DNA of 64,000 nt from Ulvibacterium marinum (GCF_003626755.1 NZ_RBCJ01000004.1:186001-250000); one strand, 5' to 3'; counted from the stretch's first letter, positions 7,019-15,953 are shown. Program-made: numbers and translations. The notes: generated by a model not told the origin, from the letters alone.

Positions 7019-7034
7019 CTGTACCATGGTACAG
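7019..7034. promoter_or_regulatory. 16-nt palindrome resembling a LuxR-type operator
   Basis: CTGTACCATGGTACAG is a perfect palindrome between the GAF-LuxR gene and the VOC gene. With two flanking bases it reads ACCTGT...ACAGTG, close to the lux-box pattern ACCTGT-N8-ACAGGT. A LuxR-family HTH protein is encoded immediately upstream. Binding is inferred. Confidence 0.4.
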
Positions 7035-7111
7035 TGGCATTTCTGTACTTAAGCCCGTTTTATTGCTCCTACGCTATTCTGATATTTGTTTCAAACTAAA
7101 AACAAAATAGT

Positions 7112-7534
7112 ATGAAAACACAGCATATATATTTGGAACATGCCAATATTACGGTAAATGACCTACAGGAAGCCATCAAGTTCTTCCAAACCGCTTTTCC
7201 CCAATTCAAGATAAGAGGTGGTGGCAAAAATATTAGGGAATGGGTCCATTTTGGTGATGACCATACTTACATCGCACTTAATCAGGCTACACAAAATGAT
7301 GTAAAAACTAAAAAAAACTATGACAAAGCTGGAATAAATCACATCGGTTTTGTTGTACAAGATGTAGAAGAGATTGCCAATAACCTTTTAATGAACGGAT
7401 ACAAACGAGACTACCCAAAACAAGTGGGGCCATTTAGGATTCGGGACTATTTTGCCGATGCCGATGGTAATCAATATGAATTCGTGCAGTACCTTAGCGA
7501 GATACCAGAAGAAAAAAACAGTTACAACGATTAA
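7112..7534 (+). CDS. VOC-family (glyoxalase/bleomycin-resistance fold) protein
   Basis: A 140-residue protein made of two beta-alpha-beta-beta-beta modules. The first starts LEHANITVNDLQEAIKFFQTAF; the second has GINHIGFVVQDVEEIANNLL and ends FADADGNQYEFVQYL. His and Glu residues at the family metal positions (LEHANI, NHIGF, YEFVQ) are present, so a metal site is plausible. Members act as glyoxalases, dioxygenases or drug-binding proteins; nothing here picks one. It lies 14 nt upstream of a GH16 gene and may be co-transcribed with it. Confidence 0.85.
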   Translation: MKTQHIYLEHANITVNDLQEAIKFFQTAFPQFKIRGGGKNIREWVHFGDDHTYIALNQATQNDVKTKKNYDKAGINHIGFVVQDVEEIANNLLMNGYKRDYPKQVGPFRIRDYFADADGNQYEFVQYLSEIPEEKNSYND

Positions 7535-7548
7535 ATACATATCTAAAA

Positions 7549-8427
7549 ATGGGAAAAAAAACAGCGGCCTTTATTTTATTGATTACAGGGGTATTCCTTT
7601 TTTCATACCTCATTACCGTAGGTACCAATAAGGTGACATTCGATTCAAAGCGTATTACAGCTATGAGCGTTCCAAGTCCTGAATTTAAATCTTTGGTTTG
7701 GTCGGATGAATTTGCGGGTAGCGGAGCAATTAACCCCGAAAAATGGTTTCATCAAACACAACTGCCGCCAGGAGGTAGTTGGTGGGGCGGTTTGGTACAG
7801 CATTATACAGACAGAGCTTCTAATTCTTACGTAAAAAATGGTTATTTGAATCTGGTCGCCAAAAAAGAAAAATTCGAGGATCAAGGCGAGATTAAAAATT
7901 ATACCGCGGCCAGGTTAAACTCAAAATTTGCCTTTACTTATGGGCGAATAGAAATTCGTGCAAAACTACCAGCAGGTACAGGTACTTGGCCGGCCATTTG
8001 GTTGCTCAACAAAAATATTGACGAAGATGGCGCGTATTGGGACAATCAAGGTTTTGGGACGACCAAGTGGCCCATATGTGGTGAGATAGACATATTGGAA
8101 CATTGGGGCAAGAATCAAGATTATGTATCAAGTGCCGTTCATAATGCATCCAGCTATGGGAGCGAAGTCAAAAATCTTGGCGGTCAAAAAATAGATGACG
8201 TTTCAAATGAGTTTCACATATATACTCTTGATTGGACTAAGGAAAAAATGGTATTCACTGTAGACGGAGTGGAACATTTTCAATACCAACCGTCGCTTAA
8301 GAATTCTGATACCTGGCCTTATGATTCCGATTATTATTTACTATTGAATATAGCTATAGAACCGGATATTGACCCTAATTTTGTTGAAAGCCCAATGGTA
8401 GTGGATTATATTCGGATTTATCAATAG
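7549..8427 (+). CDS. Glycoside hydrolase family 16 (laminarinase/beta-glucanase type)
   Basis: A 292-residue secreted or membrane-anchored enzyme: hydrophobic N-terminus (about residues 6-24), then a concanavalin-like jelly roll. The GH16 catalytic motif is EIDILEHW with nucleophile Glu179, Asp181 and acid/base Glu184, in the E-x-D-x-x-E form typical of laminarinases. YGRIEIRAKLPAGTGTWPAIW is the conserved preceding strand pair. Family knowledge suggests cleavage of beta-1,3 (or mixed) glucans such as laminarin, or a related algal galactan; the exact linkage cannot be read. No SusCD or sulfatase genes are adjacent, so it is not in a classical polysaccharide utilisation locus. Confidence 0.93.
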   Translation: MGKKTAAFILLITGVFLFSYLITVGTNKVTFDSKRITAMSVPSPEFKSLVWSDEFAGSGAINPEKWFHQTQLPPGGSWWGGLVQHYTDRASNSYVKNGYLNLVAKKEKFEDQGEIKNYTAARLNSKFAFTYGRIEIRAKLPAGTGTWPAIWLLNKNIDEDGAYWDNQGFGTTKWPICGEIDILEHWGKNQDYVSSAVHNASSYGSEVKNLGGQKIDDVSNEFHIYTLDWTKEKMVFTVDGVEHFQYQPSLKNSDTWPYDSDYYLLLNIAIEPDIDPNFVESPMVVDYIRIYQ

Positions 8428-8529
8428 TCGATGAATTACATCTTAAAAATAAAGGTAAGATAGGTAGTGTACGGCTTCCAAATATCTGCCAGTCCCTCAT
8501 ATCCTATCATTGGAAACAAATGGCACAAA

Positions 8530-9108
8530 ATGACCGAAATTATTTTGATAAATCACATAAAGACTTATCTAACCCTTTCAGAAAAGGAGTTATCCGAAAT
8601 TGTACTTTTTTTCGATTGCCATTCGTACAACAAAAAGGAAACACTGCTTTTTGCAGAAAAACGGTGTGATAGGTTGTTCTTTGTTGCAGATGGGTGTCTG
8701 CAACTATACTTTATCGATAGTTTGGGCAACCCAAAAACCTCTCAATTCGCTATAGAAAATTGGTGGTTGACCGATTTTTTGGCATTTCAAGACCAGAGAC
8801 CATCCAACTTCTACATTGAAACCGTTGAGCGCTCAACGGTTTTATCCATTTCTTTTTCAAAGTATCAGGAGCTTTTGGATAAATTCCCCAAAATGGAAAA
8901 GTACTTTAGGATTATTTACGAAACGGCTTACGGCTCGGCATTAATGCGCTTAAAATACGTACACAGCCTTTCCAAAGAAGAAATGTTTTTTAGGTTTCGC
9001 GATAGTTTTCCCGAATTTGTACAACGCGTACCGCAATATCTTTTGGCCAGCTTTCTGGGTCTGACTCCCGAATATCTGAGCGAAATTAAGGGAAAGCAGC
9101 TTTCTTAA
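8530..9108 (+). CDS. Crp/Fnr-family transcriptional regulator
   Basis: A 192-residue protein with a cyclic-nucleotide-binding-type beta barrel (about residues 25-110; ETLLFAEKRCDRLFFVADGC) and a C-terminal winged helix (about 160-190; YLLASFLGLTPEYLSEIKG). There is no Cys cluster for an iron-sulfur centre and the cAMP-binding R-S-A motif is not evident, so the ligand is unknown. ATG at 8530 is used; an in-frame ATG at 8467 would add 21 residues with no family match. It is one of three Crp/Fnr paralogues in the window (also at 29430 and 39162). Confidence 0.85.
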   Translation: MTEIILINHIKTYLTLSEKELSEIVLFFDCHSYNKKETLLFAEKRCDRLFFVADGCLQLYFIDSLGNPKTSQFAIENWWLTDFLAFQDQRPSNFYIETVERSTVLSISFSKYQELLDKFPKMEKYFRIIYETAYGSALMRLKYVHSLSKEEMFFRFRDSFPEFVQRVPQYLLASFLGLTPEYLSEIKGKQLS

Positions 9109-9276
9109 ACCAGTTTAATTTTTGCTACAATCGATTTGACCACCTTTGTTCCATAGTAAATAAAGGGCTGGTTCAACTATGATCTAGGTAATAAGAACAC
9201 TGTATAACTACAGGCCAATTACCATTTTAGAATGATGGTCAAACCAACCAAAGGGAATAACGAATAACACTTGGTC

Positions 9277-10032
9277 ATGAAAAATTTAAGGATTATTACG
9301 ACACTATTTTTTGCAACCTTTTTTATTGGTTGTACTACCGAGAAATCAAAAACCAACCAAAAAACTGGAAATGCCAATCTTGTAGCCTCACCATCTGACA
9401 CGCTTACAAAACACTTAAAACCGTTCAGGCCGGAATTACCCACAATAGGCCTTCTAATGTTCAATGGCGTCCTGCAAGGAGAAGTTGTAGCTACATCCGA
9501 TGTTTTTGGGAAACCTGATAAAAACATGGAACAAATCTTTAACGTAATCACCATAGCAGGAACGGAAAAACCGATCACAACCGAAGAAGGTATGCGATTT
9601 ATCCCCGATTACACTTTTGAGAATTGTCCCAAGTTGACCGCTTTGTTCGTGCCGAGTGGCTATGATATGTATGCCCAGGTCCATAACGAAAAAATGGTGG
9701 AATTCATTAAAAGGAAAAACCAAGAAACCGAATACATTGTGAGCAATTGTGCCGGGGCACAGCTTATTGGGAAGTCCGGAATAGCAGATGGACATAAAAT
9801 CGTGACCTATATTGGTGGTGGGAAACAACTGCAAAAGGATTATCCCAATCTAAAAGTTCAAGATGATAGTTTAGTAACCTTTGTGGAGGATGGAAAATTT
9901 AGTTCATCCAACGGAAACTTAACGAGCTACATTTCGGCCCTCAATTTATTGGAAAAAATGACGAGTGCCGAACACAGAAAATTTATAGAGAGTTATTTGT
10001 ATATTGACCGACTTCAAAATTGGACAAAGTAA
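9277..10032 (+). CDS. DJ-1/PfpI-family lipoprotein
   Basis: A 251-residue protein with a lipoprotein signal (FFIGC, Cys19) and a DJ-1/PfpI flavodoxin-like domain from about residue 55. The nucleophile elbow is YIVSNCAGAQLIGKSGI with Cys158; the conserved upstream strand is LTALFVPSGYDMYA. Most DJ-1/PfpI proteins are cytoplasmic, so an exported lipidated form is less common. Family activities include glyoxalase, chaperone and protease; none can be chosen. ATG at 9277 is used rather than a TTG six bases upstream. Confidence 0.82.
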   Translation: MKNLRIITTLFFATFFIGCTTEKSKTNQKTGNANLVASPSDTLTKHLKPFRPELPTIGLLMFNGVLQGEVVATSDVFGKPDKNMEQIFNVITIAGTEKPITTEEGMRFIPDYTFENCPKLTALFVPSGYDMYAQVHNEKMVEFIKRKNQETEYIVSNCAGAQLIGKSGIADGHKIVTYIGGGKQLQKDYPNLKVQDDSLVTFVEDGKFSSSNGNLTSYISALNLLEKMTSAEHRKFIESYLYIDRLQNWTK

Positions 10033-10334
10033 ATATGGTGCCAACTACATATCCCATGAAAAGCTTTTTTCAAATCTCCCAGACCTACAGGAATTCAGAT
10101 ATCTATTTTTTATCCTTGAATTAAGTAACTTGTTTATGAAAATTGGTACTCAAAAACGGCTACTATACAAATACGAAACCCTTAAAAACAAGCAGATAAC
10201 ACATTGCAGGAGGAACAATACAAAATGTTAATTGTTCAGCTATAGACAAAAAAAATTAAATTCATGTCCAATTTCCAGGTTTTCAATCATTATGTATATG
10301 AACGTTTACTATTTATTCATTAAAAACAAAAGAC
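10033..10334. other. Non-coding stretch
   Basis: About 300 nt without a convincing gene. It is AT-rich towards the right end (poly-A and ATTTATTCATT near 10310), which probably holds the promoter of the YciI-like gene. No inverted repeat or RNA gene is apparent. Confidence 0.4.
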
Positions 10335-10685
10335 ATGAAAGATTTTATGATGTTATTCCACAGCGAACCCGATCCCGATTTTAACCCTACTCCCGATCAA
10401 ATACAGGAGGAGGTGAAAGCTTGGCAAGATTGGATGGAAGGAATTGGTGCACAGGGCAAACTCAAAAATCCTGGAGAGGCCCTGGGCTTTGAAGGAAAGA
10501 CCATGCATGCCAATGGATCCATTACGGACGGTCCATATGCCGAAATCAAAGAAATTATAGGAGGTTTTATTATCGTCTCTGCAAATTCCATCGAAGAAGC
10601 TATCCAACTAGGCAAAGGTTGTCCCGTATTAGCCAGCGGCGGCAAAGTAGAAGTGCGGGACATCATGATTTTTGATGGCATGTAA
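10335..10685 (+). CDS. YciI-like (YCII/DGPF domain) protein
   Basis: A 116-residue single-domain protein of the YCII-related dimeric alpha-beta-barrel family: MKDFMMLFHSEPD at the start, the DGPYAEIKEIIGGFIIV core that gives the DGPF name, and a C-terminal GGKVEVRDIMIF strand. Such proteins often accompany ECF sigma factors in other bacteria, but no sigma factor is adjacent here. Its enzymatic role is unknown. It stands alone, with a strong hairpin 55 nt downstream. Confidence 0.85.
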   Translation: MKDFMMLFHSEPDPDFNPTPDQIQEEVKAWQDWMEGIGAQGKLKNPGEALGFEGKTMHANGSITDGPYAEIKEIIGGFIIVSANSIEEAIQLGKGCPVLASGGKVEVRDIMIFDGM

Positions 10686-10739
10686 CATTCCGTTTAGCTC
10701 GGAAACAGGGCAGATGACAGACAACTTTCCGAGATAGTT

Positions 10740-10778
10740 AAGTTGGAGTATAGCAATCAGTATGCTATACTCGAACTT
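10740..10778. repeat. Strong 15-bp imperfect hairpin
   Basis: GAGTATAGCA (10746-10755) and TGCTATACTC (10763-10772) form a perfect 10-bp stem with a 7-nt loop. After a G/G mismatch it extends by AAGTT/AACTT on the outside (10740-10744 with 10774-10778). No T-run follows on either side, so it is not a standard terminator. It lies between the YciI-like gene and the HEAT-like gene. Confidence 0.6.
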
Positions 10779-10897
10779 ATCATGGATTGACCGATTTGCA
10801 ATTCGCTGAGGACATTATTGAGCAAAAGACTATTCCGAAATCACCTACTTTACCTATATTCACCATTGCTCTATTAAGGAACAAATAGTATCACCAA

Positions 10898-11422
10898 ATG
10901 AAAAATTTTGAAGATCGACTTAAGGGTGGACATCCAAACTCATTGGGAAATACCGTAGAAGTCGTTGAAGCCGTATTAGCGGAAAATGGGCTCTTTAACG
11001 AATTGTTCAATTGCTATTTTAGTGAGGATGAAGTGGTACGATTACGAACTTCAAATGCCATGAAACGGATTTGCAAATCGAAAAAGCAAATTCTAATCCC
11101 ATACATTGACCGATTTCTGACCGATATTGCCGAAATTGACCAAGCATCCACCCAGTGGACCTTGGCCCAACTTTTCGGAATGATGGAAAAAGAAATGACC
11201 GAAAAGCAAATTGAACAGGCGAAAAAGATCATGAAGAACAATCTTGCATGTCATAATGACTGGATCGTGCTTAACCAGACCATGGATACTTTAGCAAATT
11301 GGTCTACAAAAGATTTGGATTTGAAAGCATGGATACTACCACATTTGGAACGTTTATCTTCGGATGAAAGGAAATCGGTTTCAGGTCGGGCGAAAAAGAT
11401 GATCAACAAATTAACCCAATGA
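10898..11422 (+). CDS. Helical (HEAT-like) protein of unknown function
   Basis: A 174-residue, entirely helical protein without a signal peptide. Segments such as FSEDEVVRLRTSNAMKRICK and ILIPYIDRFLTDIAEIDQAS, followed by WTLAQLFGMM, have the spacing of HEAT-type alpha-alpha repeats. The C-terminal part (WILPHLERLSSDERKSVSGR) continues this. Proteins of this sort act as scaffolds; no catalytic motif is visible. It stands alone; the next gene starts about 150 nt downstream. Confidence 0.65.
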   Translation: MKNFEDRLKGGHPNSLGNTVEVVEAVLAENGLFNELFNCYFSEDEVVRLRTSNAMKRICKSKKQILIPYIDRFLTDIAEIDQASTQWTLAQLFGMMEKEMTEKQIEQAKKIMKNNLACHNDWIVLNQTMDTLANWSTKDLDLKAWILPHLERLSSDERKSVSGRAKKMINKLTQ

Positions 11423-11569
11423 AATCCCAGTGTGCTGCCTATGGGCAGCCAAAACCCTTCAGAATGACCCGGATGAGCTGTCGGGAATTGCCAAAAGTGG
11501 CAGTCAAAACGAGGAATTTATGTGTAGCCTATAAATGAATGGTACACCTAACCGTTGAGCGTAATCTGA

Positions 11570-12508
11570 ATGAACGAAAACCAAATCATAACATGGTTGC
11601 TTAAGGGTGATATTGCGCTACAGTATCAAGTCCACCGTGATTTGTTGGGGGATGACCGCAAAGATCTACAGCAGTGCATAGCCCTAACGGGATGGGCCAA
11701 ACAGTTTTTGTCCAAACGTAAACCAAATGGCCATTGGGGGGATCGGTTCTATCAGCCCAAATGGATCTCTACCCATTACACGCTGCTCGATCTTCGCAAT
11801 CTGAATCCAGACCCGGATAATGAAACGATAAAAGAGACGATTGAATTGGTTTTGGATATGGGAAAAGCCGAGGATGGAGGTATTCCATTGGGACCTTCCA
11901 CAGTAAAGCATAGCGACGTTTGCGTAAATGGCATGTTTTTGAATTATGCTTCATATTTCAATACCGCGGAAAAGAGATTGTGCTCCATTGTGGATAGCAT
12001 TCTCAATGAGAGAATGCCCGATGGCGGTTTTAACTGTAGAACAACGAGAAGTGGTGCAAAACATAGTTCCTTACACTCCACCATCTCCGTACTTGAAGGA
12101 TTGTATGAATTTCGGAAATCGGGATATAGCTATCGATTGGATGATATTTTAAATGCCAAAGGGAGTGCCGAGGAATTTATTTTGCTACATCGGTTGTTCC
12201 TTTCGGACCGAACAGGGGAAATCATCAACAAGGACTTTTTAAAGCTGTCCTACCCAAGCCGATGGCGATATGATATTCTTCGTACGTTGGACTATTTTCA
12301 ATATGCCGGAAAAAAGTGGGACGATAGAATGAAGGAGGCTTTTGATGTAATCCAGAAAAAGAGAAATAAGAATGGTACATGGAATATGCAGGCGTCACAT
12401 CCGGGGCAAGTACACTTTATAATGGAAAAAGCCGGTAAACCAAGCCGATGGAGTACGCTAAGGGCAATGCGGGCAATAAAACATTTTGAAACAGAAAAAC
12501 AACCATAA
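11570..12508 (+). CDS. Alpha/alpha-toroid (prenyltransferase-like repeat) protein, function unknown
   Basis: A 312-residue cytoplasmic-looking protein with repeated G-x-W/F turns spaced as in terpene-cyclase or squalene-cyclase toroids: KPNGHWGDRF, EDGGIPLGP, MPDGGFNCR and KNGTWNMQ. The helices between these turns fit an alpha/alpha barrel. It has no DxDD cyclase motif and no CxxC prenyltransferase zinc motif, so it is probably not an active cyclase. Related proteins are annotated only as hypothetical. It is followed 64 nt downstream by a frameshifted NTF2-like gene. Confidence 0.6.
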   Translation: MNENQIITWLLKGDIALQYQVHRDLLGDDRKDLQQCIALTGWAKQFLSKRKPNGHWGDRFYQPKWISTHYTLLDLRNLNPDPDNETIKETIELVLDMGKAEDGGIPLGPSTVKHSDVCVNGMFLNYASYFNTAEKRLCSIVDSILNERMPDGGFNCRTTRSGAKHSSLHSTISVLEGLYEFRKSGYSYRLDDILNAKGSAEEFILLHRLFLSDRTGEIINKDFLKLSYPSRWRYDILRTLDYFQYAGKKWDDRMKEAFDVIQKKRNKNGTWNMQASHPGQVHFIMEKAGKPSRWSTLRAMRAIKHFETEKQP

Positions 12509-12572
12509 AAAGGTAATGCATATTAAAAGATGCCGTATCCAAACCGTTGTAACAAAACAAAAAAAAGCTTAC

Positions 12573-13042
12573 ATGAAAAAAATAACACTTCTTTTAGTAC
12601 TGATTTTTGCTTTTAGTTCCTACTCACAAGATTCGAAAATTACCGACGAACAAAAAATCAAACATGTAATATATCAATTTTTTGAATCCCTGGAAAAAAA
12701 GGACGCCGCACTTATGCAAAAGGCCACAATGGATGAAGCCCAAATCTGGCGTAGGTATAACAATAAAAAACCTATTGAAATGGACATGCGCTTTTCAAAG
12801 GACGACCTTCCGAAAATGCAGGCCTTACCTGATGTAAAGGAGGTTGCCCTGCAATTTGAAATTTCCTTGGGAGATGGAATTGCCACGGCATGGGTACCTA
12901 TGAATTCTGGGTAGAGGATAAGTTTTCGCACTGTGGTGTAGATGCCTTTACCCTGTTTGAAGTGGACGGAAAATGGAAAATTATCAGTGCGGCCTATACC
13001 GTGGAAAAGCAGAAATGTAAAAGATTAACCCAGAAAAAATAG
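12573..13042 (+). pseudogene. NTF2/SnoaL-like exported protein gene with a frameshift
   Basis: ATG 12573 opens a signal peptide (KKITLLLVLIFAFSSYSQ) and an NTF2-like domain (IKHVIYQFFESLEKKDAALM). The frame stops at TAG 12912 after WVPMNSG. A single missing base near 12897-12899 would restore WVPYEFWVEDKFSHCG and carry on through DAFTLFEVDGKWKIISAAYT to TAG 13040-13042, the normal end of a SnoaL-like lumazine/nuclear-transport-factor fold (about 156 residues). The two parts are clearly one gene. It is either a recent pseudogene or a sequencing error. The downstream GNAT gene starts 17 nt later. Confidence 0.75.
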
Positions 13043-13059
13043 AGCTCATTAAGAAGAAA

Positions 13060-13512
13060 ATGAAAATAATATCGGTAAGGGAAAACCCAAGCTATAAAAA
13101 CAAGGCCATAGCTTATTTTCAAAGAAGCTGGAAAAGTGTCCTCCCGATCATATATGAAGATTGCATTACGCATAGCATAGGCGCAAGGAACTCATTACCC
13201 CAATGGTATGTATTGGAAAAAAACGCTGAGATCATAGGTTGTGCCGGACTTATAACCAATGATTTTATAAGTAGAGGAGATCTATATCCCTGGGTTTGTG
13301 CATTATTTATTGGAGAGAAGCATCGAGGCAACGCCTATAGTTCACTACTGTTGGAGAAGGCAAAGCAGGATACCAAAAAAGCAGGATTCGAATATTTATA
13401 TTTATGTACGGAACATATTGGATATTATGAAAAGTATGGGTTTAACTATATCGGGCAAGGATACCATCCTTGGGGAGAGGAATCCAGGATTTATGAATTG
13501 AAATTAGATTAA
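13060..13512 (+). CDS. GNAT-family N-acetyltransferase
   Basis: A 150-residue acetyltransferase with the acetyl-CoA loop region ALFIGEKHRGNAYSSLLLEKA (motif A form R-G-x-A/G) and the late YEKYGFNYIGQGYHPWGEES strand typical of the family. WYVLEKNAEIIGCAGLITND is the central strand pair. The substrate is unknown. Its TAA (13510-13512) is followed without a gap by the ATG of the epimerase gene, so the two are co-translated. Confidence 0.85.
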   Translation: MKIISVRENPSYKNKAIAYFQRSWKSVLPIIYEDCITHSIGARNSLPQWYVLEKNAEIIGCAGLITNDFISRGDLYPWVCALFIGEKHRGNAYSSLLLEKAKQDTKKAGFEYLYLCTEHIGYYEKYGFNYIGQGYHPWGEESRIYELKLD

Positions 13513-14475
13513 ATGAAGGTAGTCGTAATTGGGGGCACGGGTCATATTGGCACCTATTTGGTTCCTCGGTTGGTCCAGGCAGGCCATGATGTTATCTGCG
13601 TGAGTCGCCAGCGGGGCAATCCATATACTGCCCATGAATCTTGGAAACAAGTCAAGCATGTTGATATTGACCGACAGAAGTCCGAACGAAATGGGGATTT
13701 TGGAACTCAAATTGCATCCCTTGGTGGAGATATCGTTATCGACCTAATTTGCTTTACACCTCAAAGTGCCCAAAAGCTTGCCGAAGTACTTAAGGGAAGG
13801 GTACAACATTTTCTGCATTGTGGAACTATGTGGGTCCATGGTCATAGCGAACAAGTGCCTACTTCTGAAAATCAAAGGCGAAATCCATTCGGTTTATATG
13901 GTATCAACAAGGCCAAAATCGAGACATATCTACATGCTATTTATCAAGAAAACGGATTTCCAATCACCATACTACATCCCGGTCATATTACCGGACCTGG
14001 CTGGTTGCCCGTTAATCCCGTTGGGAATCTTAATCCAGAAATATTTGTACGATTGTCCAAAGGAGAAGAAATTACCTTGCCCAATCTTGGAATGGAAACC
14101 GTTCATCATGTCCATGCCGATGATGTCGCTCAAGCCTTCGTTAAAGCCATCGAAAATCATCAAAATTCTATTGGAGAAAGTTTTCATGTGGTTTCGGAAC
14201 AGGCACTTACCTTAAGGGGTTATGCGGAAGAAATGGCAAGGTGGTTTGGAAAGGAACCTAAATTAAGGTTTCTTCCTTGGGAAAAATGGCAAAAGAACGT
14301 TACCCAAAGAGACCAGGAATTAACTTGGGATCATATAGCGCATAGTCCCTGTGGAAGTATTGCAAAAGCGAAACAATTACTGAATTATACCCCGAACTAT
14401 AGCTCGTTACAAGCCGTTCAGGAATCTATAGAACATTATTTCGAAAAGGAGGGAATACCGGTCAATCGCTTATAA
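13513..14475 (+). CDS. NAD-dependent epimerase/dehydratase (extended SDR)
   Basis: A 320-residue extended short-chain dehydrogenase/reductase. The Rossmann motif is GGTGHIGTYL at residues 8-17, the active-site Tyr and Lys lie in GLYGINKAKIE (Y-x-x-x-K), and ILHPGHITGPGW and VHHVHADDVAQAF are the usual substrate-domain motifs. It most likely acts on a sugar nucleotide or similar hydroxy compound. It starts directly after the acetyltransferase stop, and the two may act on the same substrate; that is inference. Confidence 0.88.
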   Translation: MKVVVIGGTGHIGTYLVPRLVQAGHDVICVSRQRGNPYTAHESWKQVKHVDIDRQKSERNGDFGTQIASLGGDIVIDLICFTPQSAQKLAEVLKGRVQHFLHCGTMWVHGHSEQVPTSENQRRNPFGLYGINKAKIETYLHAIYQENGFPITILHPGHITGPGWLPVNPVGNLNPEIFVRLSKGEEITLPNLGMETVHHVHADDVAQAFVKAIENHQNSIGESFHVVSEQALTLRGYAEEMARWFGKEPKLRFLPWEKWQKNVTQRDQELTWDHIAHSPCGSIAKAKQLLNYTPNYSSLQAVQESIEHYFEKEGIPVNRL

Positions 14476-14607
14476 CCGGTATACCAATGACCCAATCTCA
14501 TTGATGATTTTTTCGACCAATTTCCTATCTTACAATTCTGATACGTTAAACACGCCACACGGCAGTGATTATATAAAAAAGACCGATAACTTTCTTGGAC
14601 AGAGACT

Positions 14608-15786
14608 ATGAAAAAGACTTTTTATTTACTAATGATTTTGTTCTTGGCAAATGCCTGTATGAAGCCCAATGAAAAAGGGACATTTGGTCATGATCTACAT
14701 TTTTTGAATACGAACAAAAAAACAATTGTACTTAAAAACAATAACGACAAATGTCAATTGGTAGTCATACCCGATTATCAAGGTCGGGTAATGACAAGTA
14801 CTTCCAACGGTTTGAATGGGAAGAGCTACGGATGGATCAATTATGACCTCATTGCATCCCAAAAATTCGAGGAACAAATCAATGTTTTTGGAGGAGAGGA
14901 TAGGTTTTGGCTAGGGCCTGAAGGAGGGCAATATTCAATCTTTTTTGAAAAAGGGGACGAATTCACAATGGAAAATTGGTCTACGCCAAAATCAATTGAC
15001 ACGGAACCCTTCTCGTTAGTTGAAAACACGGAAACCTCAGCTGTGTTTAACAAGGACATACAATTAACCAATTATCAGGAGTATGAATTTAGCATCAACA
15101 TAAGAAGAGAAGTATCGCTACTAGATGAAGCGCAAATCAAAAAGAACCTAAAGCTCGATTTTGATGATGAAATGTTATTCGTAGGATTTCAATCCGAAAA
15201 CACAATGACGAATACAGGTCCCTCGGCTTGGACGAAAGCTAACGGACTACTTTCCATTTGGATACTGGGTATGTTTACGCCATCGGAAAATACAACGGTT
15301 ATCATCCCATATAAAGATTCCCTAAAACTCAATACCGATTATTTCGGAGAGATCGATCCGGATAGATTAAAAATTAACGAAAAGACCATACTTTTCAAAG
15401 GAGATGGAAAATATCGATGTAAGATCGGGGTTCCTTTTCAAAATGCCCTACCTATTTTTGGCAGTTATGATTCGGAAAACAATGTTCTTACCCTAGTGGA
15501 GTATTCTACAACGGAGGTAACTTCTTATGTAAATTCCTTATGGAAACATCAAGATGACCCATATGAAGGTGATGTTATCAATTCCTATAATGATGGCCCT
15601 TTAGAAACCGGTAAGCAAATGGGGCCATTTTATGAGTTGGAATCGTCATCCGCGGCCAAAGAATTAGAACAGGGGGATTCCATCCAGCATGTCCATAAAA
15701 CCTATCACTTTGAAGGAGCATATGAAAGCCTGAACAGCATAGCCAAACAAACCTTGAATATAGACCTTGATGAAATTAAGTTTTAA
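14608..15786 (+). CDS. Lipoprotein of the DUF6786 / mutarotase-like type
   Basis: A 392-residue protein with a lipoprotein signal (FLANAC). The body looks like a large beta-sandwich of the galactose-mutarotase type: VVIPDYQGRVMTSTSNG, GGEDRFWLGPEGGQYSIFF, MTNTGPSAWTKANG and YNDGPLE are motifs I associate with the Bacteroidota family DUF6786. Such proteins are thought to bind or modify carbohydrate, but no activity is established. The His/Glu residues of true aldose epimerases are not clear here. Confidence 0.6.
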   Translation: MKKTFYLLMILFLANACMKPNEKGTFGHDLHFLNTNKKTIVLKNNNDKCQLVVIPDYQGRVMTSTSNGLNGKSYGWINYDLIASQKFEEQINVFGGEDRFWLGPEGGQYSIFFEKGDEFTMENWSTPKSIDTEPFSLVENTETSAVFNKDIQLTNYQEYEFSINIRREVSLLDEAQIKKNLKLDFDDEMLFVGFQSENTMTNTGPSAWTKANGLLSIWILGMFTPSENTTVIIPYKDSLKLNTDYFGEIDPDRLKINEKTILFKGDGKYRCKIGVPFQNALPIFGSYDSENNVLTLVEYSTTEVTSYVNSLWKHQDDPYEGDVINSYNDGPLETGKQMGPFYELESSSAAKELEQGDSIQHVHKTYHFEGAYESLNSIAKQTLNIDLDEIKF

Positions 15787-15921
15787 CACCAATAGGTGAA
15801 AATCAATACTATAGGAACAGTATTAAAGCACCGTTTAGCCCCAACCTTTCCATTTTAATCCTTGGATTCTCCTATCGCCCATTACATTCAAAGCATTGTA
15901 GTCAATACCGCAAAAAAATAC

Positions 15922-15929
15922 TATCTTTC
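15922..15929 (+). promoter_or_regulatory. Possible -7 box of the EthD-like gene
   Basis: TATCTTTC resembles the Bacteroidota -7 consensus TAnnTTTG and lies 25 nt before the ATG at 15954. A TTG at 15896-15898 is 23 nt upstream, slightly further than the usual -33 spacing. Confidence 0.3.
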
Positions 15930-15953
15930 AACAAATCATTAAATTCCAACAAA

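Noticed and set aside
10004-10231. 75-codon frame starting inside the DJ-1 gene
   Set aside because: Begins in another frame of a good gene, has no motif, and no promoter or start signal.
11551-11566. ACCGTTGAGCGTAATC, resembling a cassette start box before the toroid gene
   Set aside because: No complementary box (GCTCAAC) occurs after that gene or near it.
12544-12558. CCGTTGTAACAAAAC before the frameshifted NTF2-like gene
   Set aside because: No matching GTTACAAC-type box downstream of the gene and no hairpin arms; probably chance.
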